From: Dastarcus helophoroides
Lineage: Eukaryota > Arthropoda > Insecta > Coleoptera > Bothrideridae
Length of the DNA stretch: 64,000 nucleotides
Assembly (NCBI GenBank): GCA_028583605.1
Contig: CM053330.1
Location: 20,672,129-20,736,128, forward strand
Direction of reading: 5' to 3'
The notes beneath the pieces were generated by a model, which did not search any database, was not told the origin of the DNA, and saw nothing but the letters and a program-made list of their open reading frames with translations. The translations under genes were made by a program, and so were the position numbers. Shown here in pieces: positions 44,450-58,056 of this stretch. Position 1 is the first letter of the stretch, and every line of letters begins with the position of its first letter.

Positions 44450-45060
44450 TCATCTTAGTAAAGTTGACAAGGTCTACACAACTAAAATATTCGTAAAGTT
44501 GTAATATTTTCGCTTATACCAGAAGTTGACATCAACTTTTATTTTAAATAAGATACCCTATAAATCTTTGAATTTTGAAATTTTATTTGATAATTTAAGG
44601 TTACTTTGGATAACAAACATTGCTCCTAAAATTTATAGTTTTTGAGATATTTGGATTTTTATTAAAAAATTGAAAAATGCAAGGTTCCACAAAATTGCCT
44701 TTATTTTTTTCCAGAAACGAGATATTTATTTTATATTTAGTACGTGAGTAGAACACATACAAAGCTATCTTGCACATTTTTTGTATCTTCAAAAACCTTA
44801 TACCGAGTGTTGAATTCAGGTCTGCATATTTTGGTAAATTCAAACAGCGATAAATTTGTTACCTCAAATGGAACTTTCTAGATTTTTTGACTTATCTAGG
44901 GCGAATATAAATTATCTTTTAACTGATATAAGCATTGCGGAAGTTTAATTTACAATGGTTGAAAATATTGGCAATGTTAATTTTTTTTTATTTCACGCTC
45001 ATTGAATTTTTATTAAGTAGCATAATAGTAACATAATAAGTAGAAACAAATAAAATGTAC

Positions 45061-45570
45061 GTTTAACTGTTTAATTGCACAACATTTAATGGTCATTTGT
45101 CGAATTAGATGAAAGTAAAGTCACTCAGAGGACGTTTGTATCAATGGATGTTGCGATGCAACCCGTAATACAAGCTTTGCCCCATCTACGTGAACTTTGC
45201 AATTGCAATCTGGTTTTCATTAGATTCTAATAAAATTAGATTTTAGTTACATCTTAATAAACTTGTATATATTCGTACATACATGGCTTGTTATCTCAGC
45301 AGAGAAGAATGCTTTAATTAGCATGTAACGAAAGTTTTTGCGTAAGAAACAGTTAAAAGTCAGTTACAAGTCACCCAATGGGGGTTTACTCTCTTGGATA
45401 CTTATACGACGGTTTTAAGTTGAAAGTGTATACAACCATGTACCATACTGATGAGACCAAGGAAGGCCGAAACTAGTCTATGGTTGCGGTTATACATATT
45501 TTCAATTTTAAACACATTTAATTGTTTAATTACAGAACATTTAATTGGTCATTTGTCAAATGAAACGTCC
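45061..45570 (+). mobile_element. Candidate retrozyme: hammerhead-bearing insertion
   Basis: The related foldback at 61120-61150 runs from AATAAAATGTACT directly to the AAAAAAGAGAAACAATTC block. Here about 510 bp separate the same two blocks. The inserted sequence begins and ends with similar sequence of about 55 bp (45061-45115 and 45515-45568; shared TTTAATT, ACATTTAAT and GGTCATTTGTC), so it looks like about 1.1 copies of a 455-nt unit. The unit contains a near-canonical hammerhead (45427-45496). It has no coding frame. Known: animal retrozymes are small, non-coding, hammerhead-bearing repeats copied through circular RNA. The assignment here is inference. Confidence 0.55.
45427..45496 (+). 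ncRNA. Type I hammerhead ribozyme
   Basis: The core CTGATGA (45448-45454) and GAAA (45469-45472) are intact. Helix II is GACC/GGCC around AAGGAA, with one A-C mismatch. Helix III is ACTAGT, a perfect palindrome with a 2-nt loop, followed by C (45478), giving the cleavage site GTC just before 45479. Helix I near the core is CCATA (45443-45447) with TATGG (45479-45483). An internal loop (ATGTA opposite TTGC) follows, then a distal helix TGTATA-CA-ACC (45427-45437) with GGTTATACA (45488-45496). All parts of a natural type I hammerhead are present. The tiny palindromic helix III suggests cleavage as a dimer. Confidence 0.8.
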
Positions 45571-46499
45571 TCAAAAAAAGGAAACAATCGATATCGACAA
45601 TTAAATTATGAAACAATCAGTCAAATTATTTATAGGAGTTCATAGTGTGTAATGAAGTTAAAATTAAAACATGACTAGTCGACATAATTGGAAATGCTAG
45701 TCGACATTTTTGTTATCAACAGCAGATTATCTTCTATCTGATTTTTCTTTTATGGGGTCAATATTTATGATATTTTTTACCATTCGCTTTACTGAATTTC
45801 ATGAGGGCTTTACTTTATCTGGATATCGAACAGCAAATTTATCACTGTTACATGTTCGTGATATTACTTTGTTACATCGTCAGAAAATAATAAACATCTT
45901 AATACAATTCTCATTACTGGAAAAGATGGTCAGGCATTTTTTCATTTTAGCTTCAGCATATACTATAAAATAAACTATAAATAATTTATCAAAAGGGTTC
46001 CTGATAGTTTAGTTGACGATAGAGATTATTTCTACTCATAGCGTTACTGATATGCGACCCGATAAGAGTTCATTTAAAATGAAATGGGAAAATAAAAGTA
46101 AAAAAATTCAATTATTTCCAAAAGTTGTAACAAAATTCCTTAAAAAACTTATATCAGGTAAAAGGTAATTAAAATCTACATAAGATAGGCTAAAAAAATA
46201 TAGCGTGTTTTATTTAAAATAACAAAGTTATCGCTGTTTAAATTTATCAAAATATTTAGACGTGAATTTAATATTCGATATAATATTTTTAGTTATGAAA
46301 ATTGTGCAAGATAGCTTCGTATGTGTTCTACTTACGCACTAAATGTCAAACTAAGCTGGTTTTTAAAAAAAGATACAAAGAATTTCTGTCAAATTTGTTA
46401 TAAAAATCCAATTTTCTCAAAAAACTATAGATTTTAAGAACAATATTTGTTATCCAAAGTAGCTTTAAAATATCAAATTAAATTCAAAAATATCAAAAT

Positions 46500-47335
46500 A
46501 TACAGGCTGGACCATAAGTAATGATACACGGAGCAATGGTGGATTTTTTGAATAAAATTAATGTGATTTAGCTACATTTAACTTATACCAAAAGTTCATA
46601 TTAACAGATACAGGGTGTCAAAGTTGAAAAAAAATTTTTCTCGTATAATTATGGAATGAATTGTAATATAGGCACGAAATTTGGCAAAAGGGAGTTTCTT
46701 AAGACGACAAACTCTAATTTGCTAACATATTATCAATAGCTGATAGGGGGCGCTACCTGCGCTATCCTGCATGATTCTAAATCATCATAACTTTTTTGTG
46801 CACCCGCGTATATTAATTTTAAATGGGTTATTTTGTTTCCCCACATTTTCTACATAAGAAAGGTGTACTTTCTGAAAGTTGATACGAGCAACCGTTTCCA
46901 AGATATTTGCTTTTAAAGCTTGACGTGCCTTGGTTTTAAATTACTGAATTATTAATTTTCGAAGTGGGCTTGAAAAAAAAGTAATCATGAGACAGCTTTG
47001 AAACTAATTTATGTCAAATATTACTATGCTAATAATATTAATACCTAAATTTTAAAAACCTCAATAAAGAAAATCCAAAAAATTAAGACGTAATTTATTT
47101 TCTAACATAGAGATGTCAGATATGATTTCTGAGTCCACACAAGAAAATTTTAATAGCCTGGGTGGTCAAGGCAGATATTCGGAGATAAATTTTAATAAAA
47201 TACAGCCAGATTTTTAATTGTGTACAATCCCTTTACATGAAAAAGGTCATTTCCCACATACTTATTTTTGAAAATAAATTTCGTTTTGGAATTTTATTTA
47301 AATTTGTTTTAGAAATTTTTAGATGTATTGGCTTC
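46500..47335. repeat. Foldback family A, copy 4 (nested)
   Basis: Begins ACAGGCTGGACCATAAGTAATG and carries the terminal, arm and loop segments. It ends in TTTAAATTTGTTTTAG-like sequence. It interrupts the outer right arm of foldback family E. Non-coding. Confidence 0.8.
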
Positions 47336-47430
47336 GTCGATTTTGCTAAGCTGTTAATTTTACAACTTTTTTAGATAAGTACTTTGTCAGATATCGATCG
47401 TGGCGATTCCCAGTGGAACACACTGTAGAG

Positions 47431-48883
47431 ATATTTTTAAGAGCCACAGAAATGTCAACATTTGGATAACTTTTCTTAGTCATTATATTACAGATATGTA
47501 ACAGATATATATCTATAAGATAATTTTTATAGATGTCTTCAGGATCGCCAACGACAAGTTATTTAAACGATATGACGAAGAGTTGAAGTAATGTTGTTGT
47601 GGCATCAGTTTGTCATGTGCGGAAGAATTATGTGGTGAACTGAACAAAAATCTTCTTCATAATTGACTATACTATTTTTTATAGTTATTCGGTACTTGAT
47701 CCAGTTATTTTAGCAATATGAAAAAGTATAGTGTCTCTTGATATAGGGTCCGTTATTAATATAAATTTGGCGGTAAGTAGTCTATTACATAACTAGTTTT
47801 GTATTTCTCCCATTTGTTCAGTAATATACTGCTTATTTTTCTATTGTTGTTAATAATCAGTTAGTAAATAGCAGTTTACCGGGTAACATACTATGGGTTA
47901 TTCACCACATATGGCACTGAAGATTATGCTTATGATGTTTCAGTTTATCGTGATTATGCCCACAATATGATTTTTAAAAAAAAGTTTTATTTTGGGCGTA
48001 GATCAGGACCCATTAGCGGTACATTTTAAAATTAGTTTCATAATATTCAGGGATCCTAAAAACACAATTAATAATATGGTTTACTTTAACATTGTATTTC
48101 AATTTTTGAGCAAATGTATGTATAAAGTGTACAAAAAATTTTCTAATATAGTGTATTGCTGTAATTTTGTGACATGTTTACGTATCTTCCTTTGTTGTTT
48201 CGTATCGCCAAATTGACATTTAACCTTGATATAAAAAATTTGCAGTACTATCAGGAATAGAAGAGATCCATATACGATTGCTTTTTGGGACTTTTGGAAA
48301 GTAGGATTCAGCAATAAAAGATTTTTCTGCCACTGTAACATCAAATCAATAAAATATTTTTTAAGGTTATGTTTGCTTATCTGCCTGTCGATCCAGTAAG
48401 GAACATAGATAAACATGACAAAAATTTGCAGCAGCGCAGTAGATTAGAAAACCTTTTGTACACGCACTATATGTACAGTAACAATTTTAATGTTTAAATT
48501 CCCAATACGTATTTCAGCTTTTACCAAAAAACCAAATTTACGTTAAGTTCAGCTAATTGAATGGGTTTAGTGTTATATTTGTAAAAACTTGACTAGTGTA
48601 TACGTGTGTTCAAACATTATGACCAAACACTAACAAGGTTAAAATGCAATACTTTTTTATTTCAAATGGAACACCCAGTATCTCATGTCACCATTTGTTG
48701 TAAAATTTAATTTTTTGTCAAATTTTATTAAGTTCCTATATAAAAAAATAGAAATCTCATACGTTTTGTATTTTTGGAACTAATTTTAAAACGCACTGCC
48801 AATGGGTCCTTATCCATCACCAAAATTAACTTTTTTAAAATCGACTAGTGAGGGTATAATCTTCCATAAAGTATGTCGTGAAT
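47431..48883. other. No recognisable gene
   Basis: AT-rich. Frames at 47992-48216 (plus) and 48099-48416 (minus) overlap each other and match nothing I recognise. A GGAACACCCAGTATCTC string near 48668 is a MITE tip fragment. Confidence 0.4.
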
Positions 48884-50400
48884 AACCTGGTGTTTTTTTA
48901 GTTGGAGGGTTACCTTTGTATGAAGTACCATTTACTAAAAAGGCAAACTGATTTTGTCGATGAAGCTAATGGGCTCTAAATTATCTTTTAAAAATATTTT
49001 TAACTTCCTCCCACTTTCAGTTATACCGGAAGTAGACATCCCCTTTCTTATTTTAAACGGCAACCGACAAATTTTATTTTTCATTTAGATTTTTCGTAAA
49101 AAAATAAGGTGAGTTTATGTACACATGTTTATTGCTATCTTTGACAGTTATAAAGATATTTCAATTTTTCGAAAAAAAATGACAGAACAGAGGATTATTT
49201 TGACTGTTTGTATCTTTTTTATTATTAGCAGTAAAAAAATGACATTTGGGTTAAAGTCATGGAATATTATGGAGATTATACTAACGTAATTAAATTTTAC
49301 ATTTATTGTACAGGGTGACAGAAATTTTATGATCTTCATTGCTTTTGATTTCTTCAAAAAAAACCTGTTTTTTTTCAAAAACCAACTATATGTTTTGTAA
49401 TCATGTTTGGATTCTTTACATAATAAAATAAAAAAAGACATTACTTATTTTTCAAAATTTTGCGCCGTTACAGAGGTATTTTACATAAATCGCAAAATAA
49501 AAAGAATCAATCATCTTTTTTTGTTCAAGTAGGAAGCTGTAAGCAATAAAAGCCTAAAAAATTAATCATAATAAGGAAAATAAAAAAATTGACGAAAAAT
49601 TAACATCAAGAACAACAAGGGCGGTCTTTTGTTTCATTACATTTAAAGGCATATTTTAAGATTTCGAATTGAGTTTTTTTTAAGCACATTCGATTGTTCC
49701 TAGCAATATGTTTGTCATTCAGTAATCGTTGCAAAGACCTGCTCCTTAATAGTTTCTTATAAAAGAATTCTAGTAGTTTCTAATGTTTTATCTTGGGGGC
49801 GCAGCGGCCACGCGTGCGCACCATCGTTTGTCATAAACTGGGTCTAAAATAAGTAGGCGAGAGAGTCATTGTCTATTTTAACGTTATGAGCTTCATAGCC
49901 CAAAATTTTATGACCTTGTAGTTATATTTTTTTTTTAAATTTTGTTGTCTACTGCCAAGTTGCTAGTAGAAAAAAAAAATAAGATATACTTTTCTTTTTG
50001 ATTTTGAATTATATCTCTGTAACGGTGCAGAATTTTCAAAAATTAGTTGTATAACTTTCTTCTTTTTTTATGTGAAGAAACCGGAAATAATTAAGAAACA
50101 CATAGTTCCTATTTAAAAAAACAGAGGTTTTTTAAATAAAACAAAAACAATAAAGATCATGAAATTTCCGTCACCCTGTATAATAAATGTTAAACCTGAT
50201 TACGTTATTATAGTCTCTATAATATTCCTTAACCTCAGCCCAAATTTTATTTTTTTACTGCAAATAATGAAAAAGATAAAAGAGTCAAAATAAGGTTCTT
50301 TTCTGTAATTTTTTTTCAAAAAATTGAAATGTCTTTAAAACTATTAAAGGTAGCAATAAACATGTATACATAAAATCACCTTATTTTTTTACGTAATTTA
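48884..50400. repeat. Foldback family D, arms of about 460 bp
   Basis: Left arm 49085-49550 and right arm 49960-50400 are inverted copies. Landmarks are CGTAAAAAAATAAGGTGA, CATGTTTATTGCTA, TACAGGGTGACAGAAATTT and GCGCCGTTACAGAG. An extra outer left part (48884-49085) starts ACCTGGTGTTTTTTTAGTTG, matches 38195-38384, and lacks a right counterpart. The loop has a GC-rich spot near 49795-49830. No coding frame. Confidence 0.85.
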
Positions 50401-52559
<2,159 letters not shown>

Positions 52560-52985
52560 AAGAAGTTCTCATTTCTTTCGTCAAAACATCTCCCTAACGA
52601 GAGCTGATGCTGATACTGCTCGTTCACCTACGTTAGTACTCCCCATTTGTCAACAGATCTATAAGGCTCTCTTTGGGCCAGGTTGTCTTGTCCTATATTT
52701 TTGGGATTCAAGCAACCTACGAAGGAGAATCTGCGAATGAGGTAGCACTAGGTGAATACACCAAAACAAGAACTAGGTAAGAGCTCATTGTGGCTTATGC
52801 TTCTAGGATGTTAAGGTGTACAATGCCCACGTTTCTAGAACTTGCAGAACATCATCAGTAAAACCCCAAATATATGTGTCTGCTGCCAGTTACCGGACCT
52901 TTGTGGTGATGGGTATAAATTATTTTGGAACCCCTGGAAACTCAGCTTCCAACAGCAGAACACTAAGATCGACCTTAAGGAAATG
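52560..52985 (-). other. Possible Penelope-type terminal sequence
   Basis: On the minus strand, TTTGGGGTTTTACTGATGATG, then a partly self-complementary stretch, then TAGAAACG (near 52865-52815) resembles the hammerhead-like string of the Penelope elements here, including CTGATGA plus one extra base. Helix II does not pair well. A less AT-biased minus or plus frame surrounds it, but no protein family is recognised. Confidence 0.25.
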
Positions 52986-54444
52986 AAAATGTTTGTATGA
53001 AGCGAATGCGCTTTATTTCCTTTTCGTTTTCTTGTCTTTGTATTTTTTTATTTTGTTTTATTTTTGTTTCCTTTTTTTGAAACTGAGACTGGTAGTTGCA
53101 CCAGTCAGCGGTAGGGTTCTTGGCCCTATAATAATTTTCTAACAACGACTTTCTCATTCATTCAGTTTGTTGTGGAAGTTTTACATTCCTTTCTCTTTTT
53201 TTTTTGTGTACGCCCCCCAACCCCATATTGATCAAAATTAGGAACAAGTATTTTCTCAAATTTTAGGAAAAGTTAATTAAATCATATAAGAGCGAAAAAC
53301 CATTAAATAAAATCATCGGCACTAGAACTTCACGTTGAACAGAAATTGTTTTTTTTTGTGTTCATTCACGTTAATTAGTACAATCAAAAGTAATTTTTTT
53401 TTAATACTCCCGTATTTCGTACTCGTTTACCCAAGTCCGGGGTTTGACCATAATTTTAACTAGTTTCCTCGAAGTTTTGTACTTGACTATTTTTAACTTC
53501 TTTACGGTGCTTTAAGTTTTTCTTCCCCTACCCTTAACTTCTGGGGACCGAAAGACATCCTCTGCATCTCGCTAGAGGGCATGAGGATGCAGAATTTTTA
53601 CTAATTTAAATATTTCTAATCCAAATTAACCCTTAAATAAATTTTGAAAAGGATTCTTAAAGTGCATATCAAACTGCAAACCCATTTTGAATGATGCCAT
53701 CCCCTTATCTTACAAGTTTTACTTCGATAATTGAAATTTAAATAACTTACAATTGTACGTGTTTATAAGGGCGTTTTTTGAACGTCAAATTCCTCCAGTC
53801 TACCACCACATGGTCTTGCCGAGATATTTGCTACGGTCTCCGTTATTGACATGTTACCCTTATTTATTACTCTACTTTTCAGCGGTCCTTCAAAACTAAC
53901 ATGTTATTTTACTCAGTTTAGGTATCTGTGCTTGAAACAAACCAGGCCTAACAAATAACCCTTATCTAATTTGTGAACGCTAAGAAATCTGTTTCTCACG
54001 CAAAACGTTATGTTACAAAGAATTTTATACAGTACAATATTTGTAGATTTAATATTTCCAAGAAAATATTGAATAAAATTCAATTAAATAAAACAAACGA
54101 GGAAATAGAACAGTTTAGTAGAACTCGACTCACCACAGTACTTTACAAAATTTGCATGTCGTGCATCGTGTTTCGCTCCTTACTCCATATGCTCCATACT
54201 CCATACTCTAGTGGGATGTTTCTTTTTATTCTTTGTCGGCTTTAGTGTCTCAAGAGTGTGTTGTTTCATATCACCAAATAATCTTCCAGATAACGCAGAA
54301 GTTTTACCAGTTGCTCGTGAGGTTGTGAGTTGATTTTTATCAGTTTCTGGCATTGCAGTTGACAATAGGTATTTTTTATATACTTCTTTTTTATTTAAAT
54401 TTATGATGTACAATACGAAGCTATTGAATAGTGCGATGTTTATT
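52986..54444. other. No recognisable gene
   Basis: AT-rich, with a short C-run near 53209-53224. Frames such as 53973-54245 are not recognised. Confidence 0.4.
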
Positions 54445-56095
54445 ATATACAGGGTGGGCCAAGCTCAAAGCTACAGCCTCTAGGGGCTATAAGATAACAT
54501 ATTTAAAACATAAACATTATGGATAAAAATGGGCCGTTGGAATCTACAGTTTAAAAATATTTTTAAATATACAGGGTCTTCCAAAAAATTGTTACATATC
54601 AAAGTTGGGAGTTTTTAAATGGGACACCATATTTTTCGTTTAATTTTTACAATTCAGCTGCAGATTTGAAGTTAATTTTAATGAAGTTTCCCTGTACCTA
54701 AACCCTACCCTTTTTGAGATAATCCACTTTTTTAAATACAACGTTTTTTAAAAGAAAAAGTTTATCCCTGAAAGCAAATAATTTTGACAGTGGTGAAAAA
54801 TGTTTCTCTGGAAGTAAATAATTCTGACAGTGGTGTCTTCAAATTTTCACTTCACATACCATTTACCAGAAAAAATAGTTTACTTATTTACTTACATTTC
54901 AGGCGTCGTTTTCTTTGTTAATTTAAATAGAACACCCAGTATGTTTTCATTTTAAATATTGACAAACTTTATTATCTTTAAGTTAGTATGTAAGTCTTCT
55001 ATGCCTAAATTCAATAGTTCAAGCGGTATAACTATTTTCACGAATTACTATTTTTCATCACTATCTAAAAGAAAACAATTTTGATCAAGGATGGCAAGCT
55101 TCAGCACATTATGGTAATCGTCACATAATTTAATTTCATTTGTTTTATTTTAACCTACCCCAATTTACACATAGTTTTATAAAAAAAAAAGCAACTACAT
55201 AGTTTGCTATTTAATGAAATTTCAAATCAAATATCCAAAACAAATAAAAAAAAATATTCTACTCTAACAAATGTTCAATCTGAAAACCGTTCTATTCTAA
55301 ACAAAGCCTTATTCTTGTCTTAAAAGAGTTCTTAACATTTCTTAAAATACTTTCGTGATTATTTCAAAAGTATTTGATCCTTAGTCGATGCCTCCTCCAA
55401 TCCATTTATTTTGAAATTTCGCATTTAAATATTCCCTTGTGGAATTGTAAAAATGAGTAGGAGCCTCGTCTAATTGAATACAGATTTTTTGCCAACTATT
55501 ATCAAATGTTATGTTGGATATCGGATTAAAAGCAGCACAATTCGTCAAAAATGGGTTATCTCCCAAGCCATTGAACTTAGATAAAAATGCATACCATTTG
55601 AAAGCTAATTAAATTTTCTAGTTTTTAAATTAAAAAAATACCGGGTGTTTTATTTAAATTAACAAAGAAATTGGAGTCCGAACTTCGAGTAAATGTTTCG
55701 ATAAATTTGAAACATCCTATTATAAAGTTAGGTATTTATCCCAACTTTATTTTCCATGAAGAGGTATGCCAAATGAAAATTTAAAGACGTCACTATCAAA
55801 ATTTTTTATTTTTAGGAGTAAAATTTACTTTTTGAAAATCTTGTGTTTTTAAAAATAAAGCTGATTATCTTAAAAACGGTAAGGTTTTGGTATAGAAAGA
55901 TCCTAATAAAATTGACCTTATTTTTTGCCCTGAATTTTAAAATGGAAAGAAAAACATATGTAGTCACAAATTTTATATGTAGCAATTTTCTGAAACATCC
56001 TGTATATTTGAAAATATTTTTAGCATGTAGACCCTTGCGTCCTATACTTAACTACTACGTTTATTTTTTAAAATATGGTACTTCATAGCTCCTAG
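54445..56095. mobile_element. Foldback derivative of an IS630/mariner-like transposon
   Basis: Inverted arms of about 470 bp: 54477-54950 and 55638-56090. Landmarks are CTCTAGGGGCTAT versus its complement, TTTTTAAATATACAGG, and TTTGTTAATTTAAATAGAACACCC next to the loop. The 690-bp loop carries a minus-strand transposase remnant. Nested TACAGGG tips occur inside the left arm. Non-autonomous. Confidence 0.8.
55258..55570 (-). pseudogene. IS630/mariner-like transposase remnant, internally deleted
   Basis: The minus-strand frame 55566-55381 contains QLDEAPTHFYNSTREYLNAK and KWIG, matching the D-G-A-P-x-H block with the second catalytic Asp and the F-P-N-R-W-I-G motif of a very common insect transposase family. 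Directly afterwards, in another frame, comes VKNSFKTRIRLCLE-NGFQIEH-like sequence, the C-terminus of the same family. The P-R-S-P-D-x-x-P-x-D/E block with the third catalytic residue is deleted between them. The N-terminal half is also gone. Confidence 0.65.
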
Positions 56096-56149
56096 AGAGA
56101 AAAGAAATAATGAGAACGGCATTGATCTGCACGATCTACACCTGATTTT

Positions 56150-57130
56150 CTGAGATGCATCATGGTTTCACAATATTTTCTTTTGTTTTTATGTTTTTTC
56201 ACGGTCGATATCATTTCAACAGAATAAAGCATATTTATCATTTTTACCTTTTTCTTATCCTTAAATACCAATAATAGGCAATCACCTTTTCGGCAAAATA
56301 CAATGTCACCTTTTCATTTTTTTCATGTCAGTTTTTAAATGTATTAGTAGTCCTCTGTTTCCTCTTACAGTGCCGCACACTCTAATTTTTTTTCTAATAG
56401 CAATTAAGCATTTTGGAAACTATTGGAAGAGGTGTCTTGGTATAAATTATACGATTTACCTAACACCGTCTGTAAAACAGACAGCATGGTTTCATGTAAT
56501 TTTTTACCTTTTGCGGTGTATATTTCTAGATTAATTACATATCCGGACTTCCACATATAGCCCCTACCAGCAATCCATATTTTATTATGTTAGCCGGATT
56601 GTAGGTTTTAAATGACAGTCTTTCTATCCATGGAATCATACCTTCACCTAAAGAAATCTCAGCTTCTGGTGTATGGAGTTCCTGAAATTTTGGAGAAAAA
56701 GGTAGAAAAGTGTTTGCATTTTTATTAAACTACTCGAATCACCTGTTAGTTGGGTATTGTCATTGGAGTGCACGTACTTCCAAATTTGTTCAAATCTTAT
56801 AAGAATAATAGTTTTTGTAAATATTGGTGTTTTGATCAACGAATCTTTCGACCAATAGTCTTACTTTTTTTACTCGTCCCTTTATAATTATAAATCCGAT
56901 AAAACGCTTCATTATGGTCCATTTTAATGATTTAATGGTAACCTTATATTTACTTGCTTCTTGATTATGATAAATATTTATTTCATGACACAGATACGAA
57001 AAGAAATCATTGTTAAAAAATAACTCAGCTGCATCGATCATATTTTCAGAAACCTGTCCAATATCAATTTCTGCTGCCCTTTAAATAGGTTCATCCTCTT
57101 CTCATTCAGAACTACTGCCAGGTAAAATAA
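56150..57130 (-). pseudogene. piggyBac transposase remnant
   Basis: Minus-strand pieces follow the piggyBac transposase order: DIGQVSENMIDAAELFF and YKVTIKSLKWTIMKRFIGF, then an N-terminal catalytic-domain stretch. Next come ELHTPEAEISLGEGMIPW and RLSFKTYNPANIIKYG, the region of the first catalytic Asp, where the usual D of S-x-D-E is Gly. EIYTAKGKKLHETMLSVLQT, CGTVRGNRGLL and then a lysine-rich piece follow. Several stops and frameshifts. The third catalytic Asp region and the termini were not identified. Confidence 0.7.
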
Positions 57131-57574
57131 TACGGTTAAACTTTTTTTTGCCTTAGACAAGGTGACTATCTGAATCGTCTTAAAATTTGTCTTCTTTGCT
57201 TCCAAAATCACGGGGTATGTCTGATAAATAATTATTCAATTCCTTTTCAAATATTTATTCGTATTCATTATGGTAAAAAATAGAACTGTAATAAAAGATT
57301 AAAAACTAACCAGTGCAAATGTTACTGTTAGCAAAACATTGATATAAATTCATATACAGCGTATCCATACAATTTTGTAACTGTTATGATGTTTGAGGAG
57401 GTCACATTATGTGACGGATATTTGTAAAATAACCTTATAAAAGAATGTGCTTTTAGTTTTTAAAGCACTATTACACTATTACCGTTTCTATGCATTTAAG
57501 GATCAGATTCAGATCTGGATCACCTTTTACATTAATCAATTACTATTTCATAACTATTAAATTTTTTTTTCGTT
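57131..57574. other. No recognisable feature
   Basis: AT-rich sequence between the piggyBac remnant and the Penelope fragment. Its first 100 bp may encode the decayed acidic N-terminus of the piggyBac protein (DDSDSHLV on the minus strand). Confidence 0.35.
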
Positions 57575-57990
57575 TTTAAGGCAAAAAAAACTCCACGACT
57601 TGGTTAATCTGGTATTTATAAATTGAATTGCTCTGAGTGTATTGCTGTCTACATAGGTCAAATATCACGTAATTTTCACATTAGGTACAACGAACATCTT
57701 GCTGCCTTCAGAAATAAACATCCAGAAAAATCAAATTTTGCAAAGCATCTCTTAAAAACACAACATAAACTTACTTTCGCGAACCCAGTAAAAGTACTAC
57801 ATATTTGTAATAACAGTAAAAAAATTTTTTGGAAGCCATAGAAATTTACAAATATTTAAAATCTAGTCAATTTACACTTATGAACGAGCAGCTTGATCTT
57901 TGAACACATCTCTAATTAAAGCTTTGGACGAGAATTCGGATTAGACGGAACATTCATAGGAGTCTGTGATCCATGGAGCTTGTTAGCATA
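57575..57990 (+). pseudogene. Penelope-like GIY-YIG endonuclease fragment
   Basis: From about 57606 the plus strand reads SGIYKLNCSECIAVYIGQIS, the GIY and YIG motifs with a Cys pair between them. FHIRYNEHLAAFRNKHPEKS follows with the conserved Arg, then FAKHLLKTQHKLTF. After a frame change near 57835 comes LEAIEIYKYLKSSQFTLMNE. Further stops follow. The RT domain is absent. This belongs to a different Penelope lineage from 22309-24671 and the same lineage as 41785-41990. Confidence 0.8.
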
Positions 57991-58017
57991 ACATCGGCTA
58001 AATAAGTTGCTGGTATA

Positions 58018-58056
58018 ACCACCGATGATGCAGTAATGCGAAACTGGTCCGGTGTT
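58018..58056 (+). ncRNA. Hammerhead-like motif after Penelope fragment
   Basis: CCGATGA (58022-58028) is followed by one extra T, helix II GCA/TGC around GTAA (58030-58039), GAAA (58040-58043), helix III AC-TG-GT and C (58049). Helix I is only partly formed (ACC with GGT). One core change (U to C) makes it inactive by expectation. It sits about 80 nt after the ORF end, as in the other Penelope copies. Confidence 0.45.

Larger units (their letters stand above)
44450..47430. repeat. Foldback family E, with two nested insertions
   Basis: Left arm 44450-44960 and right arm 46115-46498 are inverted copies. Landmarks are AGAACACATACAAAGCTATCTTGCAC versus its complement, and ACTTTGGATAACAAACATTG. 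The outer right arm resumes at 47338 and ends at 47430 with GGAACACACTGTAG, the inverted tip of the related copy at 60540. The loop block 45575-46010 is shared with 61140-61585. Nested inside are foldback family A copy 4 (46500-47335) in the outer right arm and a hammerhead-bearing insertion (45061-45570) in the loop. No credible coding frame. Confidence 0.8.
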
